From the NCBI GenBank assembly GCA_910586725.1, contig CAJUJL010000005.1, positions 9,359 through 73,358 on the forward strand: a DNA stretch of 64,000 bases, in the 5' to 3' direction. This DNA comes from an uncultured Lachnospiraceae bacterium (GTDB lineage Bacteria; Bacillota; Clostridia; Lachnospirales; Lachnospiraceae). Numbering within the stretch: position 1 is the stretch's first letter; each line of letters opens with the position of its first letter. Positions 1 to 8,747 of the stretch are shown here, one piece after another. Both the position numbers and the translations under genes were made by a program. The notes under the pieces are model-generated. The model searched no databases. It was not told the DNA's origin and was given only the letters and a program-made list of their open reading frames with translations.

Positions 1-105
1 GAATGGCATATGTGTACCCGATAGGGTGTTCATTGTGATTGCCGAATGGCATATGTGTACCCGATAGGGTGTTCATTGTGATTGCCGAATGGCATATGCG
101 TGCCC
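1..105. repeat. Tandem 43-bp repeat, 2.4 copies, member of a dispersed two-hairpin family
   Basis: Two identical 43-bp units occupy 1-43 and 44-86, and a diverged partial third copy begins at 87. Each unit carries the imperfect palindrome TGCCGAATGGCA (4-bp stem, GAAT loop; split across the unit boundary) and ACCCGATAGGGT (4-bp stem, GATA loop), then TTGTGA. Related units occur in the opposite orientation at 12086-12218 and in the same orientation at 41407-41494. The array may extend left of the window. The TTGTGA of the third copy coincides with the putative -35 box of the recD2 promoter. The function is unknown; the repetition itself is read directly from the sequence. Confidence 0.9.
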
Positions 106-110
106 GTTCG

Positions 111-139
111 TTGTGAAGGTGCGTGGATGTTCTTATAAA
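111..139 (+). promoter_or_regulatory. Putative sigma-A promoter for recD2
   Basis: TTGTGA (111-116) and TATAAA (134-139) are separated by 17 bp, giving a predicted transcription start near 146. The -35 box lies in the degenerate third copy of the 43-bp repeat. This placement would make the open frame upstream of position 146 untranslated, in agreement with the TTG start chosen for recD2. Confidence 0.45.
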
Positions 140-146
140 GATATGG

Positions 147-184
147 AATATTGGATGCATGGGACGCCGGCATCCAATATTTTT
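147..184 (+). terminator. Perfect 12-bp hairpin: upstream terminator or recD2 leader stem-loop
   Basis: AATATTGGATGC (147-158) and GCATCCAATATT (170-181) form a perfect 12-bp stem with an 11-nt loop, followed by a short T run (181-184). It could terminate a gene left of the window. It could also be a 5' hairpin of the recD2 mRNA, since the predicted start site lies just before it. The T tract is short, so termination strength is uncertain. Confidence 0.5.
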
Positions 185-220
185 ATGTTTGGAAGGCATG
201 GTATACAGGAGGAAGGTATT

Positions 221-2416
221 TTGGATACAATCAAAGGCTGTGTGGAGCATGTTATATTTCGAAATCCGGATAATGGGTATACGGTATTTGAAGTGGTTGC
301 CGATGAAGAGGAGATTACATGTGTGGGAACGATTCCTGTGGTCGGTGAGGGAGAATGCATTTATGCGGAAGGAGAGTATAGCAATCATCCTACGTACGGG
401 AAACAGTTTTCCGTCAGCAAACTGGAGGAATGCGAACCGGAAGATGAAACCTCTATGGTGCGCTATCTTGGTTCCGGAGCCATAAAAGGAATCGGGATGG
501 CATTGGCGGCCCGGATTGTAAAACGTTTCAAAAAAGATACTTTTCGAATTGTGGAGGAGGAACCGGAGCGTCTTGCGGAAGTAAAAGGGATCAGTGAACG
601 AAAAGCCATGGAAATTTCCGGTCAGGTTACGGAGAAAAGGGATCTTCGCCGTGCCATGATTTTTCTCCAGAAGTATGGAATATCTTTAAATCTGGCCATG
701 AAACTATATGCGAAATACCAGCAGGATATATACCGTGTGATCAAGGAAAATCCTTATCAGTTGGCGGATGATATGCAGGGAGTGGGATTTAAAATTGCGG
801 ATGAAATTGCTGCGCGGGCCGGAATTCGCGCAGATTCGGATTTCCGGATCAGAAGCGGGGTTTTGTACGGGCTGCTGCAGGGCGTTTCGGAGGGACATAC
901 TTATTTGCCGAAAGACGAATTGACGGAACGGACTGCGGCTCTGCTTGGAATTGACAGTTCTTTTATTGAAAAACATTATATGGATCTTGCCATAGAGAAA
1001 AAAATTACGGTGAAAGGCGAAAATATCTATAGCGCCGCATATTATTATATGGAAGCTTCCATTGCCGCAATGCTGCAAAACCTGAATGCAGCATATGACG
1101 TGCCGGATCGTTTGGTCGAACAGCGCATAGAGCAGATTGGTCAGCAGAATGAGATAGAGCCGGACATCATGCAGATTGCTGCGGTAAAAGAGGCGGTAAA
1201 AAGCGGGCTTTTTATTTTGACCGGAGGGCCGGGTACGGGAAAAACAACAACGATCAATATGATTATCCGTTACTTTGAACTGCAGGGGATGGATATTTTT
1301 CTGGGGGCGCCGACCGGGAGGGCTGCCAAACGAATGAGCGAGACTACCGGTTACGAAGCCAGAACGATACATCGTATGCTGGAATTGAACGGGAGTATAG
1401 ACGGTATGGCAGGGTTTGCCAGAAATGCGGAATATCCTCTGGAAACAGATGTTGTTATTATTGATGAAATGTCGATGGTAGACGTGAATTTGATGTATGC
1501 ATTGTTAAAAGCCATTGCGCCGGGGACCAGACTGATTCTTGTGGGGGATGTAAACCAGCTGCCGAGCGTAGGACCGGGAAATGTGTTAAAAGACATCATC
1601 GACGCCAATGTATTTCCCGTCGTAAAGCTAAACAGGATTTTCCGACAGGCTGCAAAAAGCGACATTGTGCTGAATGCTCACAAAATTAACGCGGGAGAGC
1701 AGGTGCTCTTAGATAATAAAAGCATGGATTTTTTCTTTCTGAAAAGGTACGATGCCGATGTGGTGATTGGCGTTGTAATTCAGTTGATTGCCCAAAAGCT
1801 TCCGAAATTTGTGGATGCATCGCCTTTTGACATTCAAGTGCTTACCCCGATGAAAAAGGGATTGCTTGGCGTGGAACGTTTGAATGGGATTTTGCAGCAA
1901 TACCTGAATCCGAAATCGGATGACAAAAAGGAGCGCGAGCACGCCGGACGCGTTTTCCGGGAAGGCGATAAGGTCATGCAGACGAAGAATAATTATCAGC
2001 TGGAATGGGAAGTCAGGAGCCGGTATGGCATTGCGACAGACAGAGGATTGGGCGTGTTTAACGGTGATATGGGTGTGATCCGTGAAATCAATGCGTATGC
2101 TGAGACGGTTACGGTGGAGTTTGATGAGGGCCGTATGGTAGAATACGGCGTCAAAGATATGGATAATCTGGAGCTTGCGTATGCGGTAACCATTCATAAA
2201 TCACAGGGATCGGAATATCCTGCGGTAGTGATTCCGCTTTTAAAAGGGCCGATGATGCTGATGAACAGAAATTTGCTTTATACGGCGGTTACCAGGGCCA
2301 AAAAGTGCGTTGCTTTGGTTGGAGATGAAAATACGTTTGAATTTATGGTTCGGAACGAAAAGTGTCAGAGAAGATACTCCGGGCTTTGTGAGGAAATAAA
2401 AAGAACGAATGATTAG
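221..2416 (+). CDS. recD2: RecD2-type SF1B ATP-dependent DNA helicase
   Basis: This is a 5'-3' DNA helicase of the RecD2 family, which acts in recombination and repair without RecBC. The N-terminal OB-like segment (HVIFRNPDNGYTVFEV) and helix-hairpin-helix region precede helicase motif I (GGPGTGKTT, about residue 337 from this start), the DEMSMVD motif II and the C-terminal UvrD-like motif with HKSQGSEYP. I chose the TTG start at 221 because AGGAGG (207-212) lies 8 nt upstream and the protein then begins with the family's usual DTIKGxVE-type N-terminus, giving 731 aa. The frame is open from an ATG at 89, but that would place a hairpin and repeat DNA inside the gene. It overlaps the ComF gene by 8 nt. 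Confidence 0.93.
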   Translation: MDTIKGCVEHVIFRNPDNGYTVFEVVADEEEITCVGTIPVVGEGECIYAEGEYSNHPTYGKQFSVSKLEECEPEDETSMVRYLGSGAIKGIGMALAARIVKRFKKDTFRIVEEEPERLAEVKGISERKAMEISGQVTEKRDLRRAMIFLQKYGISLNLAMKLYAKYQQDIYRVIKENPYQLADDMQGVGFKIADEIAARAGIRADSDFRIRSGVLYGLLQGVSEGHTYLPKDELTERTAALLGIDSSFIEKHYMDLAIEKKITVKGENIYSAAYYYMEASIAAMLQNLNAAYDVPDRLVEQRIEQIGQQNEIEPDIMQIAAVKEAVKSGLFILTGGPGTGKTTTINMIIRYFELQGMDIFLGAPTGRAAKRMSETTGYEARTIHRMLELNGSIDGMAGFARNAEYPLETDVVIIDEMSMVDVNLMYALLKAIAPGTRLILVGDVNQLPSVGPGNVLKDIIDANVFPVVKLNRIFRQAAKSDIVLNAHKINAGEQVLLDNKSMDFFFLKRYDADVVIGVVIQLIAQKLPKFVDASPFDIQVLTPMKKGLLGVERLNGILQQYLNPKSDDKKEREHAGRVFREGDKVMQTKNNYQLEWEVRSRYGIATDRGLGVFNGDMGVIREINAYAETVTVEFDEGRMVEYGVKDMDNLELAYAVTIHKSQGSEYPAVVIPLLKGPMMLMNRNLLYTAVTRAKKCVALVGDENTFEFMVRNEKCQRRYSGLCEEIKRTND

Positions 2417-3158
2417 AAAAAATTTTATAAAATGTTTGAAAGGCCTCCGCCGGATCGATGAGAAAATATTAGACCTTTTGTATCCTCCCCGATGCCCCAT
2501 ATGCGACAAAGTAACGCTTCCGGAGGATAGAATATGTCCGGAATGCAGAAAAAAGATACATATCGTATCGGAACCGGTGTGCATGAGGTGCGGCAAGCCC
2601 TTGTCAAACCAGAGAAAAGAATATTGTTTTGACTGTGAAAGCAGAAGTTATAACTTTACACAGGGAAAAGCGCTGTGGGTATATGGAAAACTGGAAAAAG
2701 CCTCTATTTACCGTTTCAAATATCAAAACAAACGGGAATATGCAAAAATATATGCCTCGGAACTGACGCAGCGTTATGGAACATGGATCAGAAACAGAAA
2801 AATTCAGGCCATTATTCCAATTCCCCTGCATAAAAGCAGGAAAAAGAAGAGAGGCTATAACCAGGCTGAAATTCTTGCCAAAGAGATGGGAAAAATCCTT
2901 GGGATACCGGTTTATGCGAATCTTTTAGTGCGGGTGCGTGATACAAAGCCGCAGAAAACGCTGGATGAAGCGGAGAGGAAAAATAACCTGAAAAGGGCTT
3001 TTAAAATGTCAGAAAATATTGTACAATTAAAATATATTCTTTTGGTAGATGATATATATACAACAGGCAGTACATTAGATGCGGCCGCAGCCGTTTTAAA
3101 AGCTGCGGGTGCGCTGCAGGTGTATACCTGCTGCATTAGCATAGGAAAAGACTATTAG
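2409..3158 (+). CDS. ComF family phosphoribosyltransferase-like protein
   Basis: The 249-aa protein matches the ComF/GntX family. An N-terminal zinc-binding region carries paired CxxC motifs (CPIC, CPEC, CMRC, CFDC). The C-terminal phosphoribosyltransferase fold has the PRPP-binding signature LLVDDIYTTGST. In Bacillus the homologue ComFC supports DNA uptake during competence; in other organisms the role is unsettled. The start codon overlaps the end of recD2, so the two are translationally coupled. The next gene follows 11 bp downstream. The family is secure and the physiological role here is inferred. Confidence 0.9.
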   Translation: MIRKNFIKCLKGLRRIDEKILDLLYPPRCPICDKVTLPEDRICPECRKKIHIVSEPVCMRCGKPLSNQRKEYCFDCESRSYNFTQGKALWVYGKLEKASIYRFKYQNKREYAKIYASELTQRYGTWIRNRKIQAIIPIPLHKSRKKKRGYNQAEILAKEMGKILGIPVYANLLVRVRDTKPQKTLDEAERKNNLKRAFKMSENIVQLKYILLVDDIYTTGSTLDAAAAVLKAAGALQVYTCCISIGKDY

Positions 3159-3169
3159 GAGGGGTTTAA

Positions 3170-3580
3170 ATGGACGTAAGGAGCTGTAGGAACTGTGGGA
3201 GGTTGTTCAATTATATTCAGGGACAGCCGATCTGCGCGGCGTGTAAGCAGAAGATGGAGGATAAATTCATAAAAGTAAGAGATTACATACGTGTGAACGA
3301 GTCGGCTTCTATGAAGCAAATATCCGAGGAAAACGATGTAACCGTGAAACAAATAAAACAGTGGGTACGTGAGGAGAGGCTGACTTTCTCATCAAAATCT
3401 GTCGTTGGAATCGAATGCGAAAATTGTGGGGCAATGATACGGACGGGGCGTTTTTGCGACAAATGTAAAAACAATATGGCGACGAATCTGAAGCAGATGT
3501 ATGCAATGCCTGCAGTAGCGGAAGATTCCGGCAAGCGGGAACGGGATAAAGACCGTATGCGCTTTTTAGATAAAACATGA
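3170..3580 (+). CDS. YvyF/TIGR03826-like zinc-ribbon regulatory protein
   Basis: A 136-aa soluble protein with an N-terminal Cys cluster (CRNC near residue 6, CAAC near 23), a central helix-turn-helix-like stretch (SMKQISEENDVTVKQIKQWV) and a C-terminal zinc ribbon (CENC...CDKC). This layout matches the family named after the flagellar-operon protein YvyF in Firmicutes. An AGGAGG-type site precedes the ATG. No flagellar genes are present here, so a flagellar role cannot be claimed. It ends just before a strong terminator and closes the recD2-comF operon. Confidence 0.8.
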   Translation: MDVRSCRNCGRLFNYIQGQPICAACKQKMEDKFIKVRDYIRVNESASMKQISEENDVTVKQIKQWVREERLTFSSKSVVGIECENCGAMIRTGRFCDKCKNNMATNLKQMYAMPAVAEDSGKRERDKDRMRFLDKT

Positions 3581-3594
3581 TAATGGCAAACAGG

Positions 3595-3620
3595 AAAAGA
3601 CGGTATTAACCGTCTTTTTT
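3595..3620 (+). terminator. Rho-independent terminator
   Basis: AAAAGACGG (3595-3603) pairs with CCGTCTTTT across a 6-nt loop (3604-3609), and the descending arm runs into six T residues ending at 3620. It separates the recD2 operon from the cdaA operon. Confidence 0.88.
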
Positions 3621-3630
3621 GTGAAAAACT

Positions 3631-3658
3631 TTGCATTTAAAGCGTTGTATGTTATACT
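3631..3658 (+). promoter_or_regulatory. Sigma-A-like promoter of the cdaA-glmM operon
   Basis: TTGCAT (3631-3636) and TATACT (3653-3658) are spaced by 16 bp immediately after the terminator. The predicted transcription start is near 3665, ahead of the GGGGG ribosome site of the next gene. It probably drives everything from 3700 to at least the HPr gene, because no terminator was seen between those genes. Confidence 0.6.
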
Positions 3659-3699
3659 ATTCACAAGTATGCAATTTGAAAAATATTATGGGGGATATT

Positions 3700-4098
3700 A
3701 TGTTAAACCAGGAACGTGTAGGTGAAATGACGAAGCTGGCGATTTTTGACCGGAATGAAGGCCAGAGGTGTAAGCCGATGATTCAGTATTTTCGTACGGA
3801 TTATATTGCAAAAGAGATGTTGAAGAGTTTTATTATGGGTACAATCGCTTTTTTTCTGTTGGCTGTAATATGGGGGTTGTATTATACGGAGGATTTGATT
3901 GAGCAGATCAATTTCATAGACATCCGGCAGATTGCTGTCAAAGGCATCCTGTGTTATGGGGCATGTATGGGCGTATACCTTCTCATTACGTACATTGTAT
4001 ATTATGTCAGATATACAAAAGGGCGGCATGAGGTGAAAAAGTACTATATGCATTTGAAAAAGGTTAACAGGCTTTACCGGGAAGAAGAACAGGTATAG
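3700..4098 (+). CDS. Small two-helix membrane protein of unknown function
   Basis: About 132 aa from the ATG at 3700, preceded by a GGGGG purine run (3690-3694); an ATG at 3688 is an alternative. The open frame reaches back to 3631, but that region holds the promoter. Two hydrophobic segments are visible (around FIMGTIAFFLLAVIWGLYY and GILCYGACMGVYLLITYIV), with a short loop between and a basic C-terminal cytoplasmic tail. I recognise no catalytic motif. It is the first gene of the operon leading to cdaA, so a link to c-di-AMP signalling or the envelope is possible but unproven. Confidence 0.7.
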   Translation: MLNQERVGEMTKLAIFDRNEGQRCKPMIQYFRTDYIAKEMLKSFIMGTIAFFLLAVIWGLYYTEDLIEQINFIDIRQIAVKGILCYGACMGVYLLITYIVYYVRYTKGRHEVKKYYMHLKKVNRLYREEEQV

Positions 4099-4132
4099 GC
4101 TGTAACTGCCAAACAGACAGGAGGGATAAGAG

Positions 4133-5113
4133 TTGACAGGTTTATTGGAGATAAAAGAAAAAATCAAAACTATATACGGAAGATTTGATATATATCTGAA
4201 TCCATTATTCAAATTTATCATTGCGGTATGTGTTTTTTCGATTATAAATGGAAATATTGGTTATATGAGGAAATTGGACAGCCTTCCGGTGATATTGGTG
4301 TTGTCGCTGGTTTGCTCCGTATTTCCGGTGAATGTTACGATTCTTGTTTCAGCGGCAGTGATATTGCTGCATTTGTATGCATTGTCTCTGGAAGTGGCGG
4401 TTGTCGCCGGCGGATTGTTTTTCCTGATCGCGTTATTGTATTTTCGTTTTGCGCCCAGAGACGGCATTTATACGCTGTTGACGCCGATTTGTCTGCATTT
4501 TAATCTGGGGCCGGTTATGCCGATGGCCGTTGGACTGACAGGAAAACTATATTCGTCTATATCAGTGGCGTGCGGAACAGTAGTTTGGTTTTTCCTGGAC
4601 GGAGTCAAACAGAATGATTCGGCTTTGGGCAGCAGCAGTGAGGATGTTGCAATCACATCTAAGTTTATGGCAATACTAAATCAGCTTATGGAAAATAAAG
4701 AAATGTATCTGGTTCTTTTTTCATTTGTGCTGGTAACGGTTATCGTGCTGATTATACGCAGCCTTTCGATTGATTATGCATGGACGGCGGCAATCATAAT
4801 CGGCGGATTGGTAAATTTTATAGTTTTGTTTGCCGGTTATGTTTTGCTGGAAATACAGGGCAAGGTGATGGGACTTGTCATTGGATCTTTGGTTTCTTTG
4901 GTTGTGGCGCTGATTTTGGAATTCTTTTTATTTCATCTGGATTATTCCCGGACGGAGCGGGTGCAATTTGAAGATGACGAGTATTATTACTATGTCAAAG
5001 CAGTTCCTAAAATGTATGTAGCGGTGAAAGAAAAGCAGGTAAAGACAATTAACGCCAAAAACAGCAAAAAAAACGTAAGGAAAAGGCCATCAGGAAATAG
5101 AAGAGAAGACTGA
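4133..5113 (+). CDS. Polytopic membrane protein of unknown function, cdaA operon
   Basis: A 326-aa protein starting at TTG (4133), supported by AGGAGGGATA just upstream. It has roughly eight hydrophobic segments in two blocks (residues about 25-165 and 190-275). A cytoplasmic tail follows with an acidic/tyrosine patch (FEDDEYYYYVKAVP) and a very basic end (KNSKKNVRKRPSGNRRED). I see no transporter or enzyme signature. It sits 17 bp before cdaA, so it is probably co-transcribed and may be functionally linked to c-di-AMP synthesis or osmotic control; this is inference from position only. Confidence 0.75.
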   Translation: MTGLLEIKEKIKTIYGRFDIYLNPLFKFIIAVCVFSIINGNIGYMRKLDSLPVILVLSLVCSVFPVNVTILVSAAVILLHLYALSLEVAVVAGGLFFLIALLYFRFAPRDGIYTLLTPICLHFNLGPVMPMAVGLTGKLYSSISVACGTVVWFFLDGVKQNDSALGSSSEDVAITSKFMAILNQLMENKEMYLVLFSFVLVTVIVLIIRSLSIDYAWTAAIIIGGLVNFIVLFAGYVLLEIQGKVMGLVIGSLVSLVVALILEFFLFHLDYSRTERVQFEDDEYYYYVKAVPKMYVAVKEKQVKTINAKNSKKNVRKRPSGNRRED

Positions 5114-5130
5114 AAACAGACAGAAGGGAA

Positions 5131-6045
5131 GTGGAACGGGTGGAGCATATGCTGTCGATGTTTAGTATATTTAAAGAAAAATACCTGACATGGATAGATC
5201 TGCCGGTGATAACTGTTATTGATATTGTTGAAATTATAATCATTGCGTTTTTATTTTATACGATTTTAGTCTGGATTAAGAGCACAAGGGCCTGGATGTT
5301 GTTTAAGGGCCTGATGGTCATTTTGATTTTTGTGCTGATTGCCGCTGTATTTCAGATGAGCACGATATTATGGCTTGCTGAAAAAACGCTTAATGTAGGC
5401 GTTATCGCGCTCGTGATTATTTTTCAGCCGGAGCTTCGGCGTGCGTTGGAGCAATTGGGCAGAAAAAATTTCTTAAAAGGCGTGGCGGCGATCGACTTTG
5501 GTAAAGAACAGGTGGAAGCTCTTAGCGAAAAGACAATGAACGAAATCATCCGTGCCTGTTTTGAAATGGGAAAAGTAAAGACGGGGGCTTTGATTGTAAT
5601 TGAAGACACTGTGATACTTTCAGAATATGAAAGGACAGGGATCGCAATTGATGCACTGGTGTCCAATCAATTATTGCTTAATATATTTGAGAAGAATACG
5701 CCGCTGCATGACGGTGCGATAATCGTGCGTGGCAACAGGGTAATATCTGCGACTTGCTATCTGCCCCTTTCTGACAATATGGGGTTAAGCAAGGAGCTTG
5801 GAACCAGACATCGGGCGGCAGTTGGGATCAGTGAAGTCAGTGATTCCCTTACAATTGTAGTATCAGAGGAGACGGGCGGAATTTCGGTTGCAATGGAAGG
5901 CAGACTGATTCGAGGCCTGGATCAGGAAGGATTGCGAAAGCAGCTGAAGGTTTTGCAGAAGTACGAGTCGGATACGAAACGGAAAGGCATACTGAAAAGG
6001 AGGCTGAAAAATGCTAAACAGGATAATCAGGCGGATCACAAATAA
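5131..6045 (+). CDS. cdaA: Diadenylate cyclase CdaA
   Basis: Membrane-bound diadenylate cyclase that makes c-di-AMP from two ATP. Three N-terminal transmembrane helices (within residues about 25-100) are followed by the DAC domain with both signature motifs: DGA at about 194-196 and RHR at about 226-228. GTG at 5131 gives 304 aa; GTG 5140 and ATG 5149 (after GGTGGAG) are in-frame alternatives and the last may be the real start. The gene overlaps the next one by 35 bp, and the cdaA-cdaR-glmM order is conserved in Firmicutes, where the partners modulate cyclase activity. Confidence 0.96.
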   Translation: MERVEHMLSMFSIFKEKYLTWIDLPVITVIDIVEIIIIAFLFYTILVWIKSTRAWMLFKGLMVILIFVLIAAVFQMSTILWLAEKTLNVGVIALVIIFQPELRRALEQLGRKNFLKGVAAIDFGKEQVEALSEKTMNEIIRACFEMGKVKTGALIVIEDTVILSEYERTGIAIDALVSNQLLLNIFEKNTPLHDGAIIVRGNRVISATCYLPLSDNMGLSKELGTRHRAAVGISEVSDSLTIVVSEETGGISVAMEGRLIRGLDQEGLRKQLKVLQKYESDTKRKGILKRRLKNAKQDNQADHK

Positions 6046-7345
6046 TTTCGGCCTTAAAATTCTTGCGGTGATATTTGCCAGTGTGCTTTGGCTTGTAGTT
6101 GTCAATATTGACGATCCGAATACGACAAGAACGTTTTCGGCGTCTGTCTATATTGAAAACAGCGATTATCTTTCGGGTCTTGGCAAGTATTATGAGGTTA
6201 TAAATAACAGTAATACGGTAACTTTCAAGGTGAGCGGCAAACGGTCTTATCTGGAACGCATGAGCAATGCCGATTTTAGAGCGGTGGCTGATTTAGAGAC
6301 GATTGAGAATCTTGAGCGCGTTCCCATTGAGATCATGGTACAACGTTACAGCGGTTCTGTTACGGTGATAAATAAGACGTATTATCTGGAGCTGGAAGTG
6401 GAAGATTTAATATCCAAACCGTTTATGATTACGGTTCAGACAGACGGAGAAGTGGCTGAGCGTCATGCACTGGGAGAAACCAGCGCGTCTCCGACCCTGC
6501 TTCGCGTCTCCGGACCGGCATCCGTTGTAAACACGATTGATAAAGCGGTTGCGACAGTAGACGTGGAAGGTATGTCGCAAGATGTGACAGACAGTGTGAT
6601 TCCTGTTTTATATGATAAGGAAGGCAACGAAGTAGATACCAAAGAACTGTCTTATAATATTCAGAATGTAATGGTGTCGATGCAGATTTTAGACACTAAG
6701 GATGTGACTTTAAATTTCCAGACGACAGGAACATTGCCGGACGGTTATGAATATGTTGGTATAGAATACAAACCACAGACGGTTTCGGTCAAAGGAACGG
6801 CGGCTGTTTTAAATACGGTCAACAGCATAACAGTGCCCAGGGAGGTTTTAAATCTGACGGATGCAACGGGTGATATAGAGAAGGATGTGGACATTTCTTC
6901 CTATCTGCCGGAGGGAGTTTCTCTGGTCAACAGTAAGGATGCCAAAATTTCCGTTGTGGTAAAAGTGGAGAAGCATGAGCGGCGGAAATTTGAGATGCCG
7001 ACGGCGAATATTACGGTAAGTAACCTGCCTGGCAGGTATGATGTGAAGTTTTCTCAGGAAACGGTAAAAGTGGAAATTGAAGGACTGGCTTTGGAGCTGG
7101 ATGTGCTGGATGAGAAGGAACTTACCGGAAGCATTGATGTGAGTGGAATGACAGAGGGGGAACATACCGTAAATCTGGATCTGAATCTGGACAGCAAATT
7201 CAAACTGGTAAAGAATGTTACGGTTACGGTTGAAATTGTATCTGCGGGAAGCGGTTCAAGTTCAGAATCAGATAAAAATACGTCGGATAATGATGCCAAT
7301 AAAGATGATTCTCAAAAAACAGATACAAAGAAACCGGAGGAATAG
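6011..7345 (+). CDS. cdaR: YbbR-domain protein CdaR, CdaA regulator
   Basis: A 444-aa protein with one N-terminal transmembrane anchor (ILAVIFASVLWLVVVNI) followed by several YbbR-like beta domains exposed outside the cell. It ends in a low-complexity Ser/Asp/Lys-rich tail from about residue 415. AAGGAGG lies just upstream of the ATG, inside the 3' end of cdaA. In Bacillus and Listeria the homologue binds and regulates CdaA. The family assignment is firm; the direction of regulation here is unknown. The tail is unlike the folded repeats and is probably a disordered wall-proximal segment. Confidence 0.9.
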   Translation: MLNRIIRRITNNFGLKILAVIFASVLWLVVVNIDDPNTTRTFSASVYIENSDYLSGLGKYYEVINNSNTVTFKVSGKRSYLERMSNADFRAVADLETIENLERVPIEIMVQRYSGSVTVINKTYYLELEVEDLISKPFMITVQTDGEVAERHALGETSASPTLLRVSGPASVVNTIDKAVATVDVEGMSQDVTDSVIPVLYDKEGNEVDTKELSYNIQNVMVSMQILDTKDVTLNFQTTGTLPDGYEYVGIEYKPQTVSVKGTAAVLNTVNSITVPREVLNLTDATGDIEKDVDISSYLPEGVSLVNSKDAKISVVVKVEKHERRKFEMPTANITVSNLPGRYDVKFSQETVKVEIEGLALELDVLDEKELTGSIDVSGMTEGEHTVNLDLNLDSKFKLVKNVTVTVEIVSAGSGSSSESDKNTSDNDANKDDSQKTDTKKPEE

Positions 7346-7380
7346 AATAATCAGGATTCAGGGTAGGAGGCCTTTTAAAA

Positions 7381-8730
7381 ATGAGCAGAATGTTTGGTAC
7401 GGATGGAGTGCGCGGAGTAGCGGGGATGGAGCTTACCATTGAGCTTGCGATGAAATTGGGGCAGGCGGGAGCTTATGTACTTACGAAGGAACAGGCTCAT
7501 CAGCCTACCATTATAGTGGGGTGTGACACCAGAATTTCCGGAGGGATGCTGGCAAATGCTCTGATGGCGGGAATATGTTCCGTAGGCGCAAATGCGATTT
7601 ACGTTGGGGTTGTCCCAACGCCGGCAATTGCATATCTGACGAAGAAGCACAAAGTAGATGCGGGAGTTGTGATTTCCGCGTCGCATAATCCGATGGAATT
7701 TAACGGAATCAAATTTTTTAACGGAGAGGGATATAAGCTTTCCGATCAGCTGGAGGATGAGATAGAGGCTCTGATCTTAAACAATATGAAAGACGTGCCC
7801 ATACCTACGGGTAGCGGCGTAGGAAAGATTGAGTATCGTTTTGATATAAGAGAAGAGTACATTGCATTCGTAAAAAAGCAGGTTCCGCTTGATTTATCCG
7901 AACTTAAAATTGTGGTTGACTGCGCAGAAGGGGCGGCCTATGATACGTCCGTAAAAGCGCTGCAGGGATTAGGGGCCAATTTGGTGGCAATTCATACGCA
8001 TCCGGATGGAACGAATATCAATGCAAACTGCGGTTCTACGCACATGGAAGAACTCAAGGCGCGTGTGGTTTATGAAAAAGCTGATGTTGGAATAGCATTT
8101 GACGGAGACGCTGACCGGATGCTGGCAGTGGATGAAAAAGGAAATATGATAGACGGCGACCAGATTATGGCAATTATCGGAAATCATATGAAGCAGTGCG
8201 GAAAGCTGAAGAAGGACACCATCGTAGTTACCGTTATGACAAACCTGGGATTTACGCTGATGGGGGAACGGGAAGGAATTCATATTGAGAAGACAAAAGT
8301 GGGCGACAGGTATGTGCTGGAACATATGAAAGAAAACGGTTATAACCTGGGCGGTGAACAGTCGGGGCATATTATCTTTCTGGATAATAATACGACGGGA
8401 GACGGACTTTTAAGCGCGCTTTATCTTCTCAAGGTTATGGTTGAAACCAAAAAGAAGCTGTCCGAACTTTCAGAAATTATGGAAGCGCTTCCACAGGCGC
8501 TGGTAAATGCTAAGGTGCCGAATCACAAAAAAGAACATTACATGGAATATTCAGAAATTGCGGAGGCCATCAGGGAGATTGAGGCAAAATTTAACGGAGA
8601 AGGAAGGGTCTTAATCCGGCCGTCCGGCACGGAGCCGATGGTTCGTGTTATGATTGAAGGAAAAGATCAGAATACAATAGAGAAAGAGGCAAAGCGGTTA
8701 GCGGAATTGATTACGAATACGATGCTTTGA
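7381..8730 (+). CDS. glmM: Phosphoglucosamine mutase GlmM
   Basis: Converts glucosamine-6-phosphate to glucosamine-1-phosphate, feeding UDP-GlcNAc for peptidoglycan and surface glycans. The 449-aa length is typical. The phosphoserine loop SASHNP has its catalytic Ser at about residue 101, the metal-binding loop FDGDADR is intact, and the sugar/phosphate-binding motifs GGEQSGH and RPSGTEP are present. AGGAGG precedes the ATG. It overlaps the 3' neighbour's reading frame only marginally and belongs to the cdaA-cdaR-glmM unit, which in Firmicutes allows GlmM to control CdaA. Confidence 0.97.
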   Translation: MSRMFGTDGVRGVAGMELTIELAMKLGQAGAYVLTKEQAHQPTIIVGCDTRISGGMLANALMAGICSVGANAIYVGVVPTPAIAYLTKKHKVDAGVVISASHNPMEFNGIKFFNGEGYKLSDQLEDEIEALILNNMKDVPIPTGSGVGKIEYRFDIREEYIAFVKKQVPLDLSELKIVVDCAEGAAYDTSVKALQGLGANLVAIHTHPDGTNINANCGSTHMEELKARVVYEKADVGIAFDGDADRMLAVDEKGNMIDGDQIMAIIGNHMKQCGKLKKDTIVVTVMTNLGFTLMGEREGIHIEKTKVGDRYVLEHMKENGYNLGGEQSGHIIFLDNNTTGDGLLSALYLLKVMVETKKKLSELSEIMEALPQALVNAKVPNHKKEHYMEYSEIAEAIREIEAKFNGEGRVLIRPSGTEPMVRVMIEGKDQNTIEKEAKRLAELITNTML

Positions 8731-8747
8731 TATTGGAGGAAATTAAT

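Noticed and set aside
89..220. N-terminal extension of RecD2 from ATG 89
   Set aside because: It would cover repeat DNA, a promoter-like sequence and a perfect hairpin, and the added residues do not resemble RecD2 proteins. TTG 221 has a well-placed AGGAGG.
704..2596. Several minus-strand open frames opposite recD2
   Set aside because: They lie wholly opposite a well-supported gene, lack ribosome sites and show no family motifs.
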